In this document: positions 9,946 to 21,668 of the stretch, piece after piece | Numbering within the stretch: the first letter of the stretch is position 1 | Layout: every line of letters begins with the position of its first letter | NCBI GenBank assembly: GCA_917880885.1 | Contig: OU862933.1 | Location: 9,471,452 to 9,535,451 of the forward strand | Length of the DNA: 64,000 nucleotides | Reading direction: 5' to 3' | Source: Limnephilus marmoratus | Taxonomy: Eukaryota > Arthropoda > Insecta > Trichoptera > Limnephilidae | Made by a program: the position numbers and the translations under genes | The notes under the pieces: generated by a model | Seen by the model: only the letters and a program-made list of their open reading frames with translations | Told to the model about the DNA's origin: nothing | Databases searched by the model: none

Positions 9946-10960
9946 ATTTTAGAAAGTACTGTGAAATCACATCACACTTTTTCACCACCGTGCCACAACT
10001 GAATTTATAGGCCGGGAAATGAAGAACAACGCAGGGAGCACGCTCCACCTGATAAACACCAGCAGATAGACAAGTACCAGATAGGTAACCCTTCAGGCCT
10101 CGACCATGTTTTGTCAGAGGGCCGCTAAGCAATAAAATCCAAATAAATGGAATATTTTTTAACAAATTGAAAACTAAAAACTGTTTTTGAAGGGTGATAA
10201 AATACGTTTTAAATTTTATAAATCGAAGAAAGCATATAATAGTAGATATAAAAATTATGCATGCAAACATAAAAAAGTTTTAAAAATGCACACCTTATGT
10301 TATTTAACCAAAATTACTGATAACGAAAAAAAAACACATACAAAATGTGTTTCATAACGCCGATGGATTTCTTTCGTTTTGTGCTCCGATTGTCATATGA
10401 GATCGGCAGGAACCCAGACTTGGGAATTCCGCACAATAAGGGTGCCTGACTACACGGTCAACAAGCGACAAGCGCTTTATCGTCAACAAGTCAGTCCGTT
10501 GCTAACCACCGACCGTATAGTGACATTTCGCACCGAGCCGAAGTGTTATTCATCATATCGTCACATAAAGAATAAATCCTACCGTATTCTTTCGTACATT
10601 TTGTGTGAACTCGTGACTCAAACTTTACCGAAGTTCTAACAATCAAATAGAACAATATCGAGCGCTTATGGACATCTATGACTGTCACCAAGCTAGAAGA
10701 CAACTACCGTGAGTACCACTTAATTGTGATATACCTTTCTTGTTTGGTGGTTGGGCATAACTCAACGAAATCCATTAGCGTCTTAGCAAGGGTATCCGCA
10801 AGGTTACCCTCATCCCCATGCCCCGTGCATGAACAAAATGTATTAGACAAATGTACTATAAACCTTATTGTCACCTCATTTTTTTGTTGTTCAATGTAAA
10901 AATAATTAATAAAATAAATCCCAGAATTTCATAATTTTTTTTTAAATTGCGATCCGAACA
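9946..10960. other. Mixed dispersed sequence, no gene recognised
   Basis: The part at about 10100-10230 resembles, in inverted orientation, the repeats at 20490-20915 and 48150-48665 (shared AAAACTAAAAACTGTTTTTG block). The remaining short open frames have no recognisable motif. Confidence 0.5.
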
Positions 10961-10964
10961 AATA

Positions 10965-11441
10965 TAAAAACATGGTGTCACTCCCGAACCACCTCCATGG
11001 AACGACTTCGGATTCAATATAACAATGCTTGCAGAATTATATTTGGATTCAGAAGATATAGCAGTGCGTCGACAATGTTTAGGGAACTAGGATTGCACGG
11101 ATTCGCCGGTCTGATGAGACACCGGGTCACTGCAGCCAGGATGTGGCTAATGGCCTCCGACAATACAGTGGTGACCGCAGCGTTCCAGCACCAAACACCA
11201 CTCCTGAGTGAGCGCTGGGCCCGAGCTCACCCCAGTCCACGCCCTACATACAATTGATTATTTACTTATTTTATTTATTTATTCATTTTTTTTATTTTTT
11301 TTTCCTATTCTATGTACTTGATTCTTTATTTAAAAAATCTGTTGTGTAAATATGTTATTATTATGCGGGACATGTGGGATTGCACTATCCTCTACTGTCT
11401 ACACAACCTGGAATAAAAACATTGTTATTATTATTATTATA
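10965..11441 (+). mobile_element. LINE 3' fragment, same family as 40981-44877
   Basis: It matches the last part of ORF2 and the 3' UTR of the LINE at 40981-44877, beginning at ACATGGTGTCACT. The frame at 10997-11257 keeps the RLRIQYN and GLMRHRVT blocks of that protein, with a few substitutions. It ends in the same GGAATAAA...(ATT)n tail. It is a typical 5'-truncated insertion. Confidence 0.85.
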
Positions 11442-11517
11442 AAGGTGTGCATTTTACTTATTTTGTGGTTAACTTTTATATTTGAATATAAAACTTGGTG
11501 TTTTATCTATCTTTTGT

Positions 11518-11845
11518 TACATGAATACCGCACAAAGGTCCCAACCGCTCCCGTCTGGAGCCAGTGGAACTATAGCATCCCCAATTGGGGTATGTTGTGA
11601 GGCTGAAGGTAGTGGGGAGGGGAAGGAGATAGGGAAAAGGAAGGTGGGGAAGTACCTGGCTATTCAGATCTGGTCACCAAACACGACTAAAGCCATATCA
11701 AGCAACGTTTCATTCTGGTGGTCTTACACCAGGGCGATACTGACAGTAGTTTCCACTGGAATGTGCCGCAAATATACTACATATTATTTTAAATGAATAA
11801 ATTGTGAATAAAACAAATTAACCAGATAAAATTTATTTGCCAGAT
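11518..11845 (-). mobile_element. SINE family A, fragment lacking the tRNA head
   Basis: The body matches the complete copies (ACTGGCTCCAGACGGGAGC block, CCCCAATTGGGG palindrome, GCCCTGGTGTAAGACCACC block on the minus strand). The tRNA-like end seen in other copies is missing past about 11838. Confidence 0.8.
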
Positions 11846-12409
11846 TTTTATCATATTTCTCGCTATGATAGAAAGGGCGACACAACGATTTCTATCAGAA
11901 CTATGAGAGTTGTTCCGAAAAGCTAACAAATTAGTCTGAGGGGTTAGGTAGCTACTAGTTATAAGGTATCGGGGTAGAGGTTACCAAAAACGGCTTCGCA
12001 GACAACAAAACAGCAAGAGTGTGAGAAGAATAGATGAAGAAATCCCGTCATGTTAGCATCACGCTTGATGGGAACAGACTGTCATTACAGCCATTATGTC
12101 TCCCGGACTAAATAAGAGTTACAGCACCATTTGTGGACTAGAAATATCAATCATATTTAAGTACCGCTTTGCTACTGTTGGATATAAATCAATTCCTATG
12201 ATAGGACTTTTCTCCGGTGGACTTTTATGATGTATGAATCATCATTATGCAACAGTATTCTTTCTTATCTGTCCTAAAAAAGATGGCATCATTAAATGGA
12301 TTGAGGAATGCAATGCTAGAGCGACGTTCTGCAGAGAGGCTCTATCCAACAAATGTATGAACACCTTCCGAACGAACTGCACGGACTATGCGGAGCCAAA
12401 GAAAGGGTT

Positions 12410-13340
12410 CCATGCCAACTCAGAATGAAACAAACTAAGAACTAGGGATGTTATGGAGCTCCGTAACCGTAACCGAAACTATCGGATAAACGTAACCGTA
12501 ACCGAAACCGATATAAAAGTTTCGGATAAAGGTGGAGTCTAAATGACAGATTTTTGTTTATTTTGCCCGGCCGAGCAAAATAAACTTGTCGAGCCGTCGC
12601 AAGCCGCGCGTGTCTCTTGCAATTTGCATTGTTTATGATTTATTTTGTGATTGTGGGTGTAGAAACATTATTACGAGTACCTACTTACAAATATAAAGCT
12701 GCAAAAATTACTTTTTGTTAAGTTTAATTTATCTTTGCTGAATTTTGACTATTATAACTACATTTAAGGTTAAAGTTTATTAATAAACATTTTGAAATGG
12801 TTTCATTACTTGCAAAATTCATTGAGAACTGTTACTTAGATTACAGGAAAAGTGTACCAAGGTTTTATTACAATATTATTTTTGTTTATTATAATTTTGT
12901 TTTTGTATTTTTAAGTACATACATAGGTACCTACATAGCTATATAGCACTTAAAGTTGGTATAATAATAGTAATTTATTTGACTGATTGTAAAAATAAAT
13001 CATAATATAGACTAGAAATAAAAGTCAAATCTTGCTATTTGTATTTTACTTTAATAATTTTAAAATTCTAATATCCGTAACCGAAATTATCCGAAACTAG
13101 CGGATAATCCGAAATAATTTCGTATCCGTAACCGTATCCGAAACCGGTATAATATTATTCGTATATCCGTATCCGTATCCAGATCCGAAATTTCATATCC
13201 ATAATATCTCTACTAAGAACCACCTCAGAAAGGTCATCAAAAGCGATAAAAAAAATAATTTTAAAATAGCCGGTAACCCTAATCTAACTTAACCAATTTT
13301 TAAATATTTTTATCATCACTCTTAATGACCTTTAAAGAAA
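12410..13340. mobile_element. MITE (family E) interrupted by a hAT element
   Basis: The flanks 12410-12442 and 13213-13340 join into a sequence matching the uninterrupted copy at 37503-37688 (CAACTCAGAATGAAAC ... CCTCAGAAAGGTCAT ... ATCACTCTTAATGACC). This supports the boundaries of the inserted element independently. Confidence 0.75.
12443..13212. mobile_element. Non-autonomous hAT transposon with perfect 8-bp target duplication
   Basis: The ends TAGGGATGTTATGGA and TCCATAATATCTCTA are inverted. The flanks carry a perfect 8-bp direct repeat, CTAAGAAC, at 12435-12442 and 13213-13220. Both subterminal regions are packed with CCGTAACCG / CCGAAA hexamer-like motifs, probably transposase-binding sites. 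The interior has no transposase. Confidence 0.88.
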
Positions 13341-13511
13341 GATATGCGTTTGGTTAGTACGTTGAAACAGAGGCAGGGCGCGGCTTAAAAATCGGCTTAA
13401 AACACCTATAATAACAAGTTGGTATGGATATCAAACGAAATTATTTACTGTGTCGATTTTTTACGTTGGTATTGTACAATATCATACACCAGTAGTTTTA
13501 TTATTTGTTTT

Positions 13512-13925
13512 ACATTAGCTCCTCACAGGAGGCCATGAAGAAAATAATTTCCCTCAAGGCCTATATCATCTTAGGGGAAGCTGTGTGGAGGGTCTTTTTA
13601 AGAGAGGGAAGGATAGAAAGTTCTGGGAAGGAAAAAGGTTTGAGGGGTGGTTAGGAATTTGGAGGTCAGTGTGTCCAAGAGTGACGAACATACGCGTGGA
13701 GAGAGTCCGGCTGGAAAGGTCAAAAGGCTTCCCTTAAACAGTTTCTCTCGATCCGGCCCGCTACGCAGCAGGTGCATCCGCCGCCAAGACCTGGTCAAAC
13801 CTCACTCCAACCCGGGCACCCCTGCTAGGTCACCAAACGTACCGAACCACTTGGGGTGACCTATGGCAGAGGTGTTGGTTGTCTAATAAATGGTTCCCGG
13901 GGCGGCGGTACCCATACCCGCCTCC
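13512..13925 (+). repeat. Dispersed repeat family B, copy 2
   Basis: A full-length copy with the CTCCTCACAGGAGGCC opening, the GGCTGGAAAGGTCAAAAGG block and the ACCACTTGGGGTGACC / GGGGCGGCGGTACCC end. The small open frames over it on both strands are not genes. Confidence 0.7.
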
Positions 13926-13929
13926 CAAA

Positions 13930-15150
13930 TTCTTGATGCATTTGAATGAAAATATGTTTTATACTTCTGTTATTCGGCGGTGCATCCTCTCTGCACACAT
14001 TCAGTTATATTTTGTTTAAGTAGTATACCGTATTTTCTCTAAACCGACTGCATATTGAATATAAGTACCCCGGAGGGCCAACAATCAGAAGATCGCTGTG
14101 CGGCTATATGCAGTATCTGTTGGCGACACTTTACAACTGTGAATGTCCCATCTTCCTTCCTGCTACTATCTATTCCGCGACCGGAAATAAAAATGTGGTT
14201 TTATTGGTATGTTTAAAATGAAATGTGTGTATTATTTTTCAACTTAGCTTAAGAATGAGAAAAAAACTGATGTTACCTAACCGTTGCCAAAACCAGTATA
14301 AATTTCACAAACATTTTTTTTTATAATCTAAAAAATTGTTATTTTTTTAATTAGATACCTATTGTGCATAAAGTTACACGTTACTATTATATTAACTACA
14401 GAATTAATAATATACTTATGTACGATTATCTTTAAATTATGATTTACTAGGTTTTGCCCCGGGCTTCGCTCGCATAGTATTAGGGGGGGTTCCCATTCCG
14501 CCTCCTTCCCTTCCCTACCGCCATTCCCCACCCCACCACCCTCTAGCCACCCTTCCATACCCGTTACATTCATTTTTCAAACAGCTCGCGTGCCACCTAT
14601 TAAAGCGTAACAATCAAACACACTCAGTTTCTCATTTATAATATTAGTATAGATTAGTATAATTTTAACTATCAAAGGGATCTTCATAGTAACCTAAACA
14701 AATAACAAAATGACAGCGCACATCAAATAATTACTTATACCAAGCAACGATTTGTTTTGCTTTTCGTCTGGACAATAAACGTATAATAAATAATTTCATA
14801 ACGCCAGAGCTTACCAATATATACAGCCTATATTCGAAGAGGCTTTGAAGCTTAAGAATCGTACTTTAATGTATTTTTTGCACGATCTTGTTATTTGTTT
14901 TTGTTCGAGTTTTACAAACATGGGTGCATTACTTTTCAGCCTTCAGTATGTTAGTTCAATAAAGCAAATATATATAATTTCTAAAGATCATAATATTTCA
15001 AAAATAATTTATTTCAATAATTTTTCATTTAAAATAAAAATATATATTTACATTTTTTAAGCGATATAAATTTCAAACAATGACAAAATGAATGTATTTA
15101 TCTATGTAATTAAAATACTTTTTATTATAACAAATATAACTAATGGACCA
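13930..15150. other. No gene; a decayed insect repeat at about 14440-14660
   Basis: The block GGTTTTGCCCCGGGCTTCGC followed by a C-rich stretch and a TTATAATATTAGTATAGAT end is a repeat pattern common in insects. Sequence at 14030-14090 resembles the foldback family near 34.5 kb. The rest is AT-rich with no supported gene. Confidence 0.5.
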
Positions 15151-15153
15151 AAT

Positions 15154-16236
15154 TAAGGGGAACGTATGCGCGGCCCATTTCTGCCCGTTTCATACAAATC
15201 TTAGTTTTGGATTTGAGATCAAAATACCCAACCAAACTGAAAAATTATTTTTGTAATCAAAAGTATGTCAAATATATAGTCAGGATGTGAGCTACTTTAT
15301 TTATTTTTGCTTTAAATTATAAGATATAGGCCATTAAAGATTTAATGTTTCTGTGAATAAATGAAAAACAATAAAAACATTACTTTACTATATTTACCAC
15401 ACAAATATGATGAAATAAAAAAAAGTAATAAAAAAAATCGTTTTGATGTGTCTAAATTAAAAATACAAATTACCTATTTACGGCGGAATAAAAAATAGTC
15501 GTTTATACAGGGTGTTAAGGTACGTACTTGACTTATTTTAACCAGTAATCCCTGACATTATTTGGAGTAAAAAATGTAAATGAAATTTTGGTCTCCGGTC
15601 CGGTGACTTTTTTTGACAACTTTTTTTTTTCAATATTTTTTTCTATAAATCAAACAAAAAAAATTCTTCCGCATGTGGTCACTGGTCACTCGGCCGAGAA
15701 TCCGACCAACCCCTTAACCCGCCTCCAGCTGTCCAACAATTACCATTTTTTTATGTTTTGCAGAATAAAAAAAAAAATGTCACCGCAGACCAAAATTTCA
15801 TTTACATTTTTTACTCCAAATAATGTCAGGAATCACTGGTTAAAGTAAGTCAAGTACGCCCCTTAACTACCCAAAACTACATTTTACTACTACTACATTT
15901 TAATTTAACTACATTTTAATACTACCCAAAAAATGCATTTTTTTGAATTTTATCTTTCATTGTATTTTTAAAGTAAATAAGGTAAAATTATTTTTTTAAT
16001 GTTTTTCTTTTACTCACAAATAATTGCCTATATCATGAAACACTAAAATCTTTAATGGCCTGTATCTTACAATTTAAAGCAAAAATAAATAAAGTAGCTC
16101 ACATCCTGACTAGATATTTGACACACCTTTTGATCACAAAAATTATTTTTCAGTTTGGTTGGGTATTTTGATCACAAATCCAAATCTAAGATTTGTATGA
16201 AACGGGCAGAAATGGGCCGCGCATACGTTCCCCTAA
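15154..16236. mobile_element. Long-inverted-repeat element interrupted by a MITE
   Basis: The outer ends AAGGGGAACGTATGCGCGGC and GCCGCGCATACGTTCCCCT are inverted, and the arms continue inward for roughly 250 bases (about 15154-15420 and 15960-16236). No coding sequence is visible. The centre is occupied by the MITE at 15508-15876. No clear target duplication was found. Confidence 0.65.
15508..15876. mobile_element. CAGGGTGTTAAGG-type MITE, copy 1 (right end eroded)
   Basis: It shares the arrangement of 18291-18664: inverted arms with the GTACTTGACTT, TGACATTATTTGGAGTAAAA and AAATTTTGGTCTCCGG blocks. The right end lacks the terminal CACCCTG. Confidence 0.75.
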
Positions 16237-16675
16237 CACCTTAGGTATCGAATTGAGATTTTAGAGTGAGTAATTATTATATGTGTCTATGATATAATAA
16301 CCGAGGTACAAGAACACCAAAGGCAATAGGAATTTCCCGAGAGAAATGTGATTCGCAACTGTCGGGGCGAACTCTAGGTCAGAAGGATCTAGCTGATTCT
16401 CTCCTCCGTGGCCATACTGATGTGGTGCAGCATATCTCCTCGTCCTGTATTAACACACAAGGCAAACATGTCAATTCTGATTCGCACAAGTACCTGCAGA
16501 TTCTCTAACTAGAAATAAAATGTGCGTTGAAAAACGACAGGATATAGGACTACAGACTAGACTTATAACAGAAATCGTGTAGTGAGCTGGGTAACGAAGG
16601 TACTTAAATTTTCAATAAATGCTCAGGACTCAGGATGTCAACCTTCGATGCATTCAATTTATCAGATTTTTTTTT

Positions 16676-16985
16676 GGATCCGCACATAAGGCCCTGAAGA
16701 AAAGATTTTCCTAAGTCATCTTTGAGGATGCTGTGTGGAGGGTTGTTCAGTTAAAGTAAGGAGAGGAAGTTCCTAGAAGGAAAAGGGTATGAGGGTGAGT
16801 AGGAATCTGGGGGTCAGCGTGTCGAGAGAACGAAGGCGATGAATCGAGAGTCCGGCTGGAGAGGTCAAAAGGTCTCCATCTACCGATCCGGCCCGCCACG
16901 TAGTAAATGGGCAGATGCACCCGCCGCCGGACAAACCTCACCCCATGAACCCGGGCACCTCTGCTAAGTCGCCAATTAGTTACAT
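16676..16985 (+). repeat. Dispersed repeat family B, copy 3 (3' truncated)
   Basis: It has the GCTGTGTGGAGGG and GTCCGGCTGGAGAGGTCAAA blocks of the family, then stops near GCTAAGTCGCCAAT, without the ACCACTTGGGGTGACC end. Confidence 0.65.
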
Positions 16986-17019
16986 TGGTGAAAACAATTT
17001 ACAATTATTAATTTTCGTT

Positions 17020-17200
17020 ATTCGTTTTTGGGGTGTTATGCCGTGTTGCGCTACCTCCTTCTTTGGAGCTGACAACACGGTATCGCTTCCAAGTAAATAA
17101 GCACACATTTCACCACTAACAATTACACATCTACCAGATCTGCCAGATCTGCCCTGATGATGGACACTGGACACACAAATAACGAAAATACTTTTGGCCT
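17020..17200. repeat. Foldback-family fragment
   Basis: It carries TTTTGGGGTGTTATGCCGTG, CCCTGATGATGGACAC and CAAAAGTATTTT-type blocks (here inverted) that also build the large palindromes at 34557-35932. The arms are short and degenerate. Confidence 0.55.
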
Positions 17201-17372
17201 TGAAAATCCAAAAACGTATCTATAATTATTAAGTATATTTCATGGTGTGTAGGTACCTATGATGTGTTTCTACAAGGGTAAAGGTTTTCACTACTTAAAG
17301 TAAATTAAAATAGTATCAAATTAATGCAGCTAGAAGTTGATATCATGTATTTCACAATATCTCATTTAATTT

Positions 17373-17505
17373 TATACCGCACAAGAGTTAAAAATTTCCG
17401 GAGCTAGTGGGACCTGTGGCATCCTTTTAAGACTCAGAAAATGTATGACGCTGGAAGTATGAACGCTGGCACCAGAACCAGTCAACTTCAAGCAAAGTTT
17501 CGATT
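17373..17505 (-). mobile_element. SINE family A, decayed fragment
   Basis: It starts ATACCGCACAAGAGTT and retains GGAGCTAGTGGGACC...GGCATCC and a CAAGCAAAGTTTCGAT block corresponding to CAAGCAACGTTTCAAT in intact copies. It is cut off exactly where the long-inverted-repeat element at 17507 begins. Confidence 0.55.
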
Positions 17506-18290
17506 TTAAGGCGAAGCTTAAGGCTACGCAACCGGGCTCGAAAAGAGAAGATGGAGAGATACGAAATTACGAATGTTAGAGGAGAGCGCTAACATTTACA
17601 GCGACAAAATCGATGCGAAAATGTTTAATAAAACACGACTCGTATAAATAGAGCAAAAAATCTCGCGGGCATTGTCTTAAACAGCATTTAAAGAAACACC
17701 GTGAATTTTTTCATACATATAACTTGTAAAATAACTGGAACAAACGTGTTTAATTTATAATTTTTGGAGCATACTTTGCGATTTTTTTCTATCGAGGGAA
17801 TTTTATGTAATTTGCGTTTCGGCGCGGGCAATGTCTAGATATTATCTTCAAGAATAACATATATTTTTAAAGAGCTTTAAAACTTAACATGTTTAAGGGA
17901 GATATGTAAGAAATCGGTAGAAATTCGGGTTGCGGGCCCTTAATGCTAAATCACTATTTTAGATTAATCTTTACTTCGAATCGGTTTAGATTATAAATAA
18001 ATTTAAAAAATACTTTGGAAAAATTAAAGCTTTTTCTAACGTTGCCATTGAAAAGAATCAAAATAAAATTATAAATTATATAAAACTGTAAAACACAAAA
18101 AAAAATCATCACAAATCATACAAGAAACAACTTTTTTACACTATTTTATGGCTAAAATCTTCAGCGACAGTTTTGAGTATTAACTCTCTTTCCTTCTTAA
18201 TTATTCACATTTTTTATTTAAACCACATTTGCGCTTGAAAATGTGATCTCTAGACTCTATTTGACAAGCGATTTGAATGCCTATTATATA

Positions 18291-18664
18291 CAGGGTGTTA
18301 AGGGACGTACTTGACTTACTTTAACCAGTGATTCCTGACATTATTTGGAGTAAAAATGTAAATGAAATTTTGGTCTCCGGTGACTTTTTTCGATGACTTT
18401 TTTTTTTTCAAAAAATTTTTCTTCAAAATCAAACAACAAAAAATTCTTCCACATGTCGTCACTGGTCACTCAGCCGGGTGTCCGACGAACCCCTTAACCC
18501 CGCCTCCAACTGTTCAACAACTACCATTTTTTTATGTTTTTGTAGAAAAAAAAAAAAAACATAAAAAATGTCACCGGAGACCAAAATTTCATTTACATTT
18601 TTTACTCCAAATAATGTCAGGAATCACTGGTTAAAGTAAGTCAAGTACGTCCCTTAACACCCTG
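18291..18664. mobile_element. CAGGGTGTTAAGG-type MITE, copy 2 (complete)
   Basis: Inverted ends CAGGGTGTTAAGGGACGTAC and GTACGTCCCTTAACACCCTG are perfect, with arms of roughly 100 bases. The flanks read TATA on both sides, so the duplication is TA or TATA, which suggests a Tc1/mariner-type mobiliser. There is no coding capacity. Confidence 0.85.
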
Positions 18665-19069
18665 TATATTCGTGGCGATATAAGGCAAAATACATTCTTT
18701 TTTGGGCTTGTTGCTTCCTCCTAAGTTGTTATCTCTTACCATGGCGATTCTGAGAGTATTTTTCAACCAGGAAATAGATGTAAATTTACCAACTTATTTT
18801 TATTATACTATTTTTTTATTATACTAGTGTGAAAAACCCATAGTAATTAGTTTAAATTCTTTGTCTGCGTCGAGTTTAGAAACTGCCTCGTCCGAATCCA
18901 CAGCCAATGTGTTAATCCCTAACACCACTCGCGGGGAGTAGAGTCCCCAACTAAGGTTATCGCAAATATTTCTTTTATTTTAAGCCTTGCGCGCTTGCGG
19001 CTCCGTAAGAATATCGCCCGGGCGCGTATTTACAATCCCTACCGCGTTTCAGTCGCTTTAAATATTCAA

Positions 19070-19385
19070 TATCAAAATTTAAATATTTAGAAATAAAATT
19101 ATTAATTTCTAATATACACATTGTTTATTTATTTATTTACACATTGGAAAGATAATTTTATCTAGATTTTAGAACAATTTTTGTTTTTGCAAAGTTATAA
19201 AAAAATATCAATATAGAGGTGTATTTACAATATATGGCAATAATATTAAAATTTAAATATTTAGAAATAAAATTATTAATTTCTAATATACACATCAGAA
19301 AGATTATTTTATCTAGATTTTAGAACAATTTTTGTTTTTGCAATGTGATAAAAAATAACCAATATAGAGGTATATTTAAAATGTA
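19070..19385. repeat. Tandem duplication, two units of about 165 bp
   Basis: The units at about 19070-19240 and 19245-19385 share AAATTTAAATATTTAGAAAT, TTTCTAATATACACAT and ATCTAGATTTTAGAACAATT. The first unit has a TTTA-rich insertion. It is AT-rich and non-coding. Confidence 0.8.
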
Positions 19386-19923
19386 AATTGTCGTTACCGC
19401 GACTGAATCGGTATAGGTTTTGTAAATACGCAGCCCGGGCCGACCTGGGACCCAGGACGTAGGACTGCAACCTAGGTCCCCCACGAGTGTAGTTACGTAA
19501 GAATTTTTTTTATTAAATTTTTATACATTGATGACTCGGAAAATGATAGCCTGGATAATGCAAATCTTAGTGACAGTATCTCTAATGCATTTTATGACAA
19601 AAACAGGCACAAATGGGGAAAAACCATTGCCAAAAACACTGAAAAACATCGCGGTCACGAATTCGAACGCTTAACATTATTGTGCATTTGCCAGGCCTAA
19701 CAGGTTCTGCTGGATCAAAAACTCCGCTTGAAATTCATATAAATGTCACATGTTTGAGTAAAAAATGTAATAAAAATTTTTTCTTGGATTTAATACGGCT
19801 TTCATTAATTGTAAATAAATAAGTCCCAAAAAAATGCTTACTTCTATTTTTATGAAGCATAAATTCATCCCTAGATCCCCCACAAGTGAATTTGTGTAAG
19901 CTGAAAATAGCGAGCGTTGCTAA

Positions 19924-20308
19924 GGCCTAAACTACACGAGCGGTTCTCCCGCCGCGGGAAACCGCAGCAGACACAATTTACTATGAACGTTGTATGGCGC
20001 AAACTACACGAGCGGTTCTCCCGCCGCGGGAGCTCGCGGTTCACAGGCGGGAGAAATTCGCCCGCTACATGCAGCGGGTCTCCCGCCGCGGGAAACCGCC
20101 AAGTTCAAACTACACGGGCGGTTTCCCGCGATTGGCGATTGCATCATTTCGTGCGAGGGAGCGTTGTTGATCGGTCGTGCGCGGTACCGCGGCGGTAGAA
20201 CCGCTCGTGTAGTTTGACGGGAAACCGCCACCCGTGTAGTTTGATATGAGCCGCCAGCTTTATCGAGCGGTTTCCCGCGGCGGGAGAACCGCTCGTGTAG
20301 TTTGGGCC
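19924..20308. mobile_element. GC-rich MITE built of repeated GCGGTT / CCGCGGG motifs
   Basis: The ends GGCCTAAACTACACGAGCGG and CCGCTCGTGTAGTTTGGGCC are inverted. The motif AAACTACACGAGCGGTT recurs internally in both orientations next to CCCGCCGCGGGA palindromes. The flanks are TAA and TTA; PIF/Harbinger elements duplicate TWA, so a one-base-decayed duplication is possible. The GC content contrasts sharply with its surroundings. The long open frames on both strands are repeat artefacts, not genes. Confidence 0.75.
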
Positions 20309-21250
20309 TTAGGGTTAAGACACCGAATTCCGAATTTCTAACGACATTATATATGCAAAATGGTGTTTATAAAGTATTTTCGTAGGTAGTGGCGGTTACA
20401 GCAATATTGCTTTCTTGCGACGATATTAACATTGGGAATGTACGGCGAGCGATGTGCCGAAATACGCCAAGCCACACGATCTTTTATCTTTTAACAATTC
20501 ATACAGGTCTCATAAAAATCGTCGTGTCTCCCTTACTATCACGGTGATAAATATGATCTAAACAGTATTAGAAAAAGAAAAGACGCTTTATATTCAAATC
20601 AAAAGTTACCACAAAAATTTTAAAATTCACACGTTTATTATTAATTTGAAAAAAAAATACAAAACATTGGGAATATCAGTAATTTTTATTAGAAAAAACG
20701 TAAAGTGAGCCATTTTTAAAACCTTCTGTATTTGCGTTCAAAATCATGTTTATTTCAAATTAAAAAATATGAAAGCGTATTTCATCACCTTTCAAAAACA
20801 GTTTTTAGTTTTCGGGTAGGTACATTCAGAAATATTCCAGTTATTTCGATTTTATTGCAAAGCGGAAATATTTTGACCTTCTGACAAAATATTCCCAAGG
20901 TTCGTGGGGTTAATTACAATTGTTTTTTTGTATATTAGCGAGCTCCCTCTATCATTTATATTTACGTATCTCCCATTCAAACCATCTCCAGTAATCTTAT
21001 TTTTGAACAATTATAACGGAACCTTAAGCCACCGCTACCCAAATTTCTACCGATTTCTAACATATCCCCCTTAAACATTTGAAGTTTTTAAGCTCTTAAA
21101 AAATATACGTTATTTTTGAAAAAATATCTATACATTCTCAACGCCGAAACGTCGCAAAGTACGCAAATCACGTCTGTTTCAGTTATGTTATTACAAGTTA
21201 TACTCGTACGTATGAAAAAATTCACAGTGTTTCTTTAAATGCTGTTTAAT

Positions 21251-21668
21251 CGGCCTCCGTAGTCCAGTGGGTAAGACTCTTGACTCACATCCCGGAGGTC
21301 GCGGGTTCGAACCCGGCATGCGCAAATAAATTTTATTTGATTAATTTGTGTTATTTCACAATTAATTCATTAAAAATAATATATAGTATATTTGCGGCAT
21401 GTTCCAGAGTGGAAGATACTATTAGTATCGCCCTGGTGTAAGACCACCATTCAGAATTGAAACGTTGCTTGAAAATGGCTTTAGCCGTGTTTAGTGACCA
21501 GATCTGAATAGCCAGGTACTTCCCAACCTTCCTCTTCCCCACCTCCTTCCCCTCCTCACTACCTTCAGCCTCACAACATACCCCAATTGGGGATGCCATA
21601 GTCTCACTGGCTCCAGACGGGAGCAGTTGAGATTCTTGTGCAGTATACACTGTAAAAAAAAAAAAAAA
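21251..21668 (+). mobile_element. SINE family A, complete copy with tRNA-like head
   Basis: The head (21251-21325) has an A box (TAGTCCAGTGGGTAAGA) and a B box (GCGGGTTCGAACCCGGC), followed by a shared body and a 15-base A tail. It lies inside the right arm of the 17507-21840 element. Protein-like frames over its body recur in every copy but are only conserved sequence read in frame. Confidence 0.9.

Noticed and set aside
11482..11796. A conserved open frame of about 100 residues repeated at 21351-21650 (minus), 34986-35243, 36969-37301 and 56968-57300
   Set aside because: It is the body of SINE family A read in frame; similarity follows the SINE nucleotide sequence, including tRNA head and poly(A), so it is not a gene family.
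13598..13859. Opposed small frames with proline/serine-rich proteins
   Set aside because: They lie entirely in repeat family B, which has non-matching frames in its other five copies.
19917..20231. Overlapping open frames on both strands over the GC-rich islet
   Set aside because: They are produced by the repeated CGGGAGAACCGCTCG-type motifs of a MITE; no protein motif and symmetrical on both strands.
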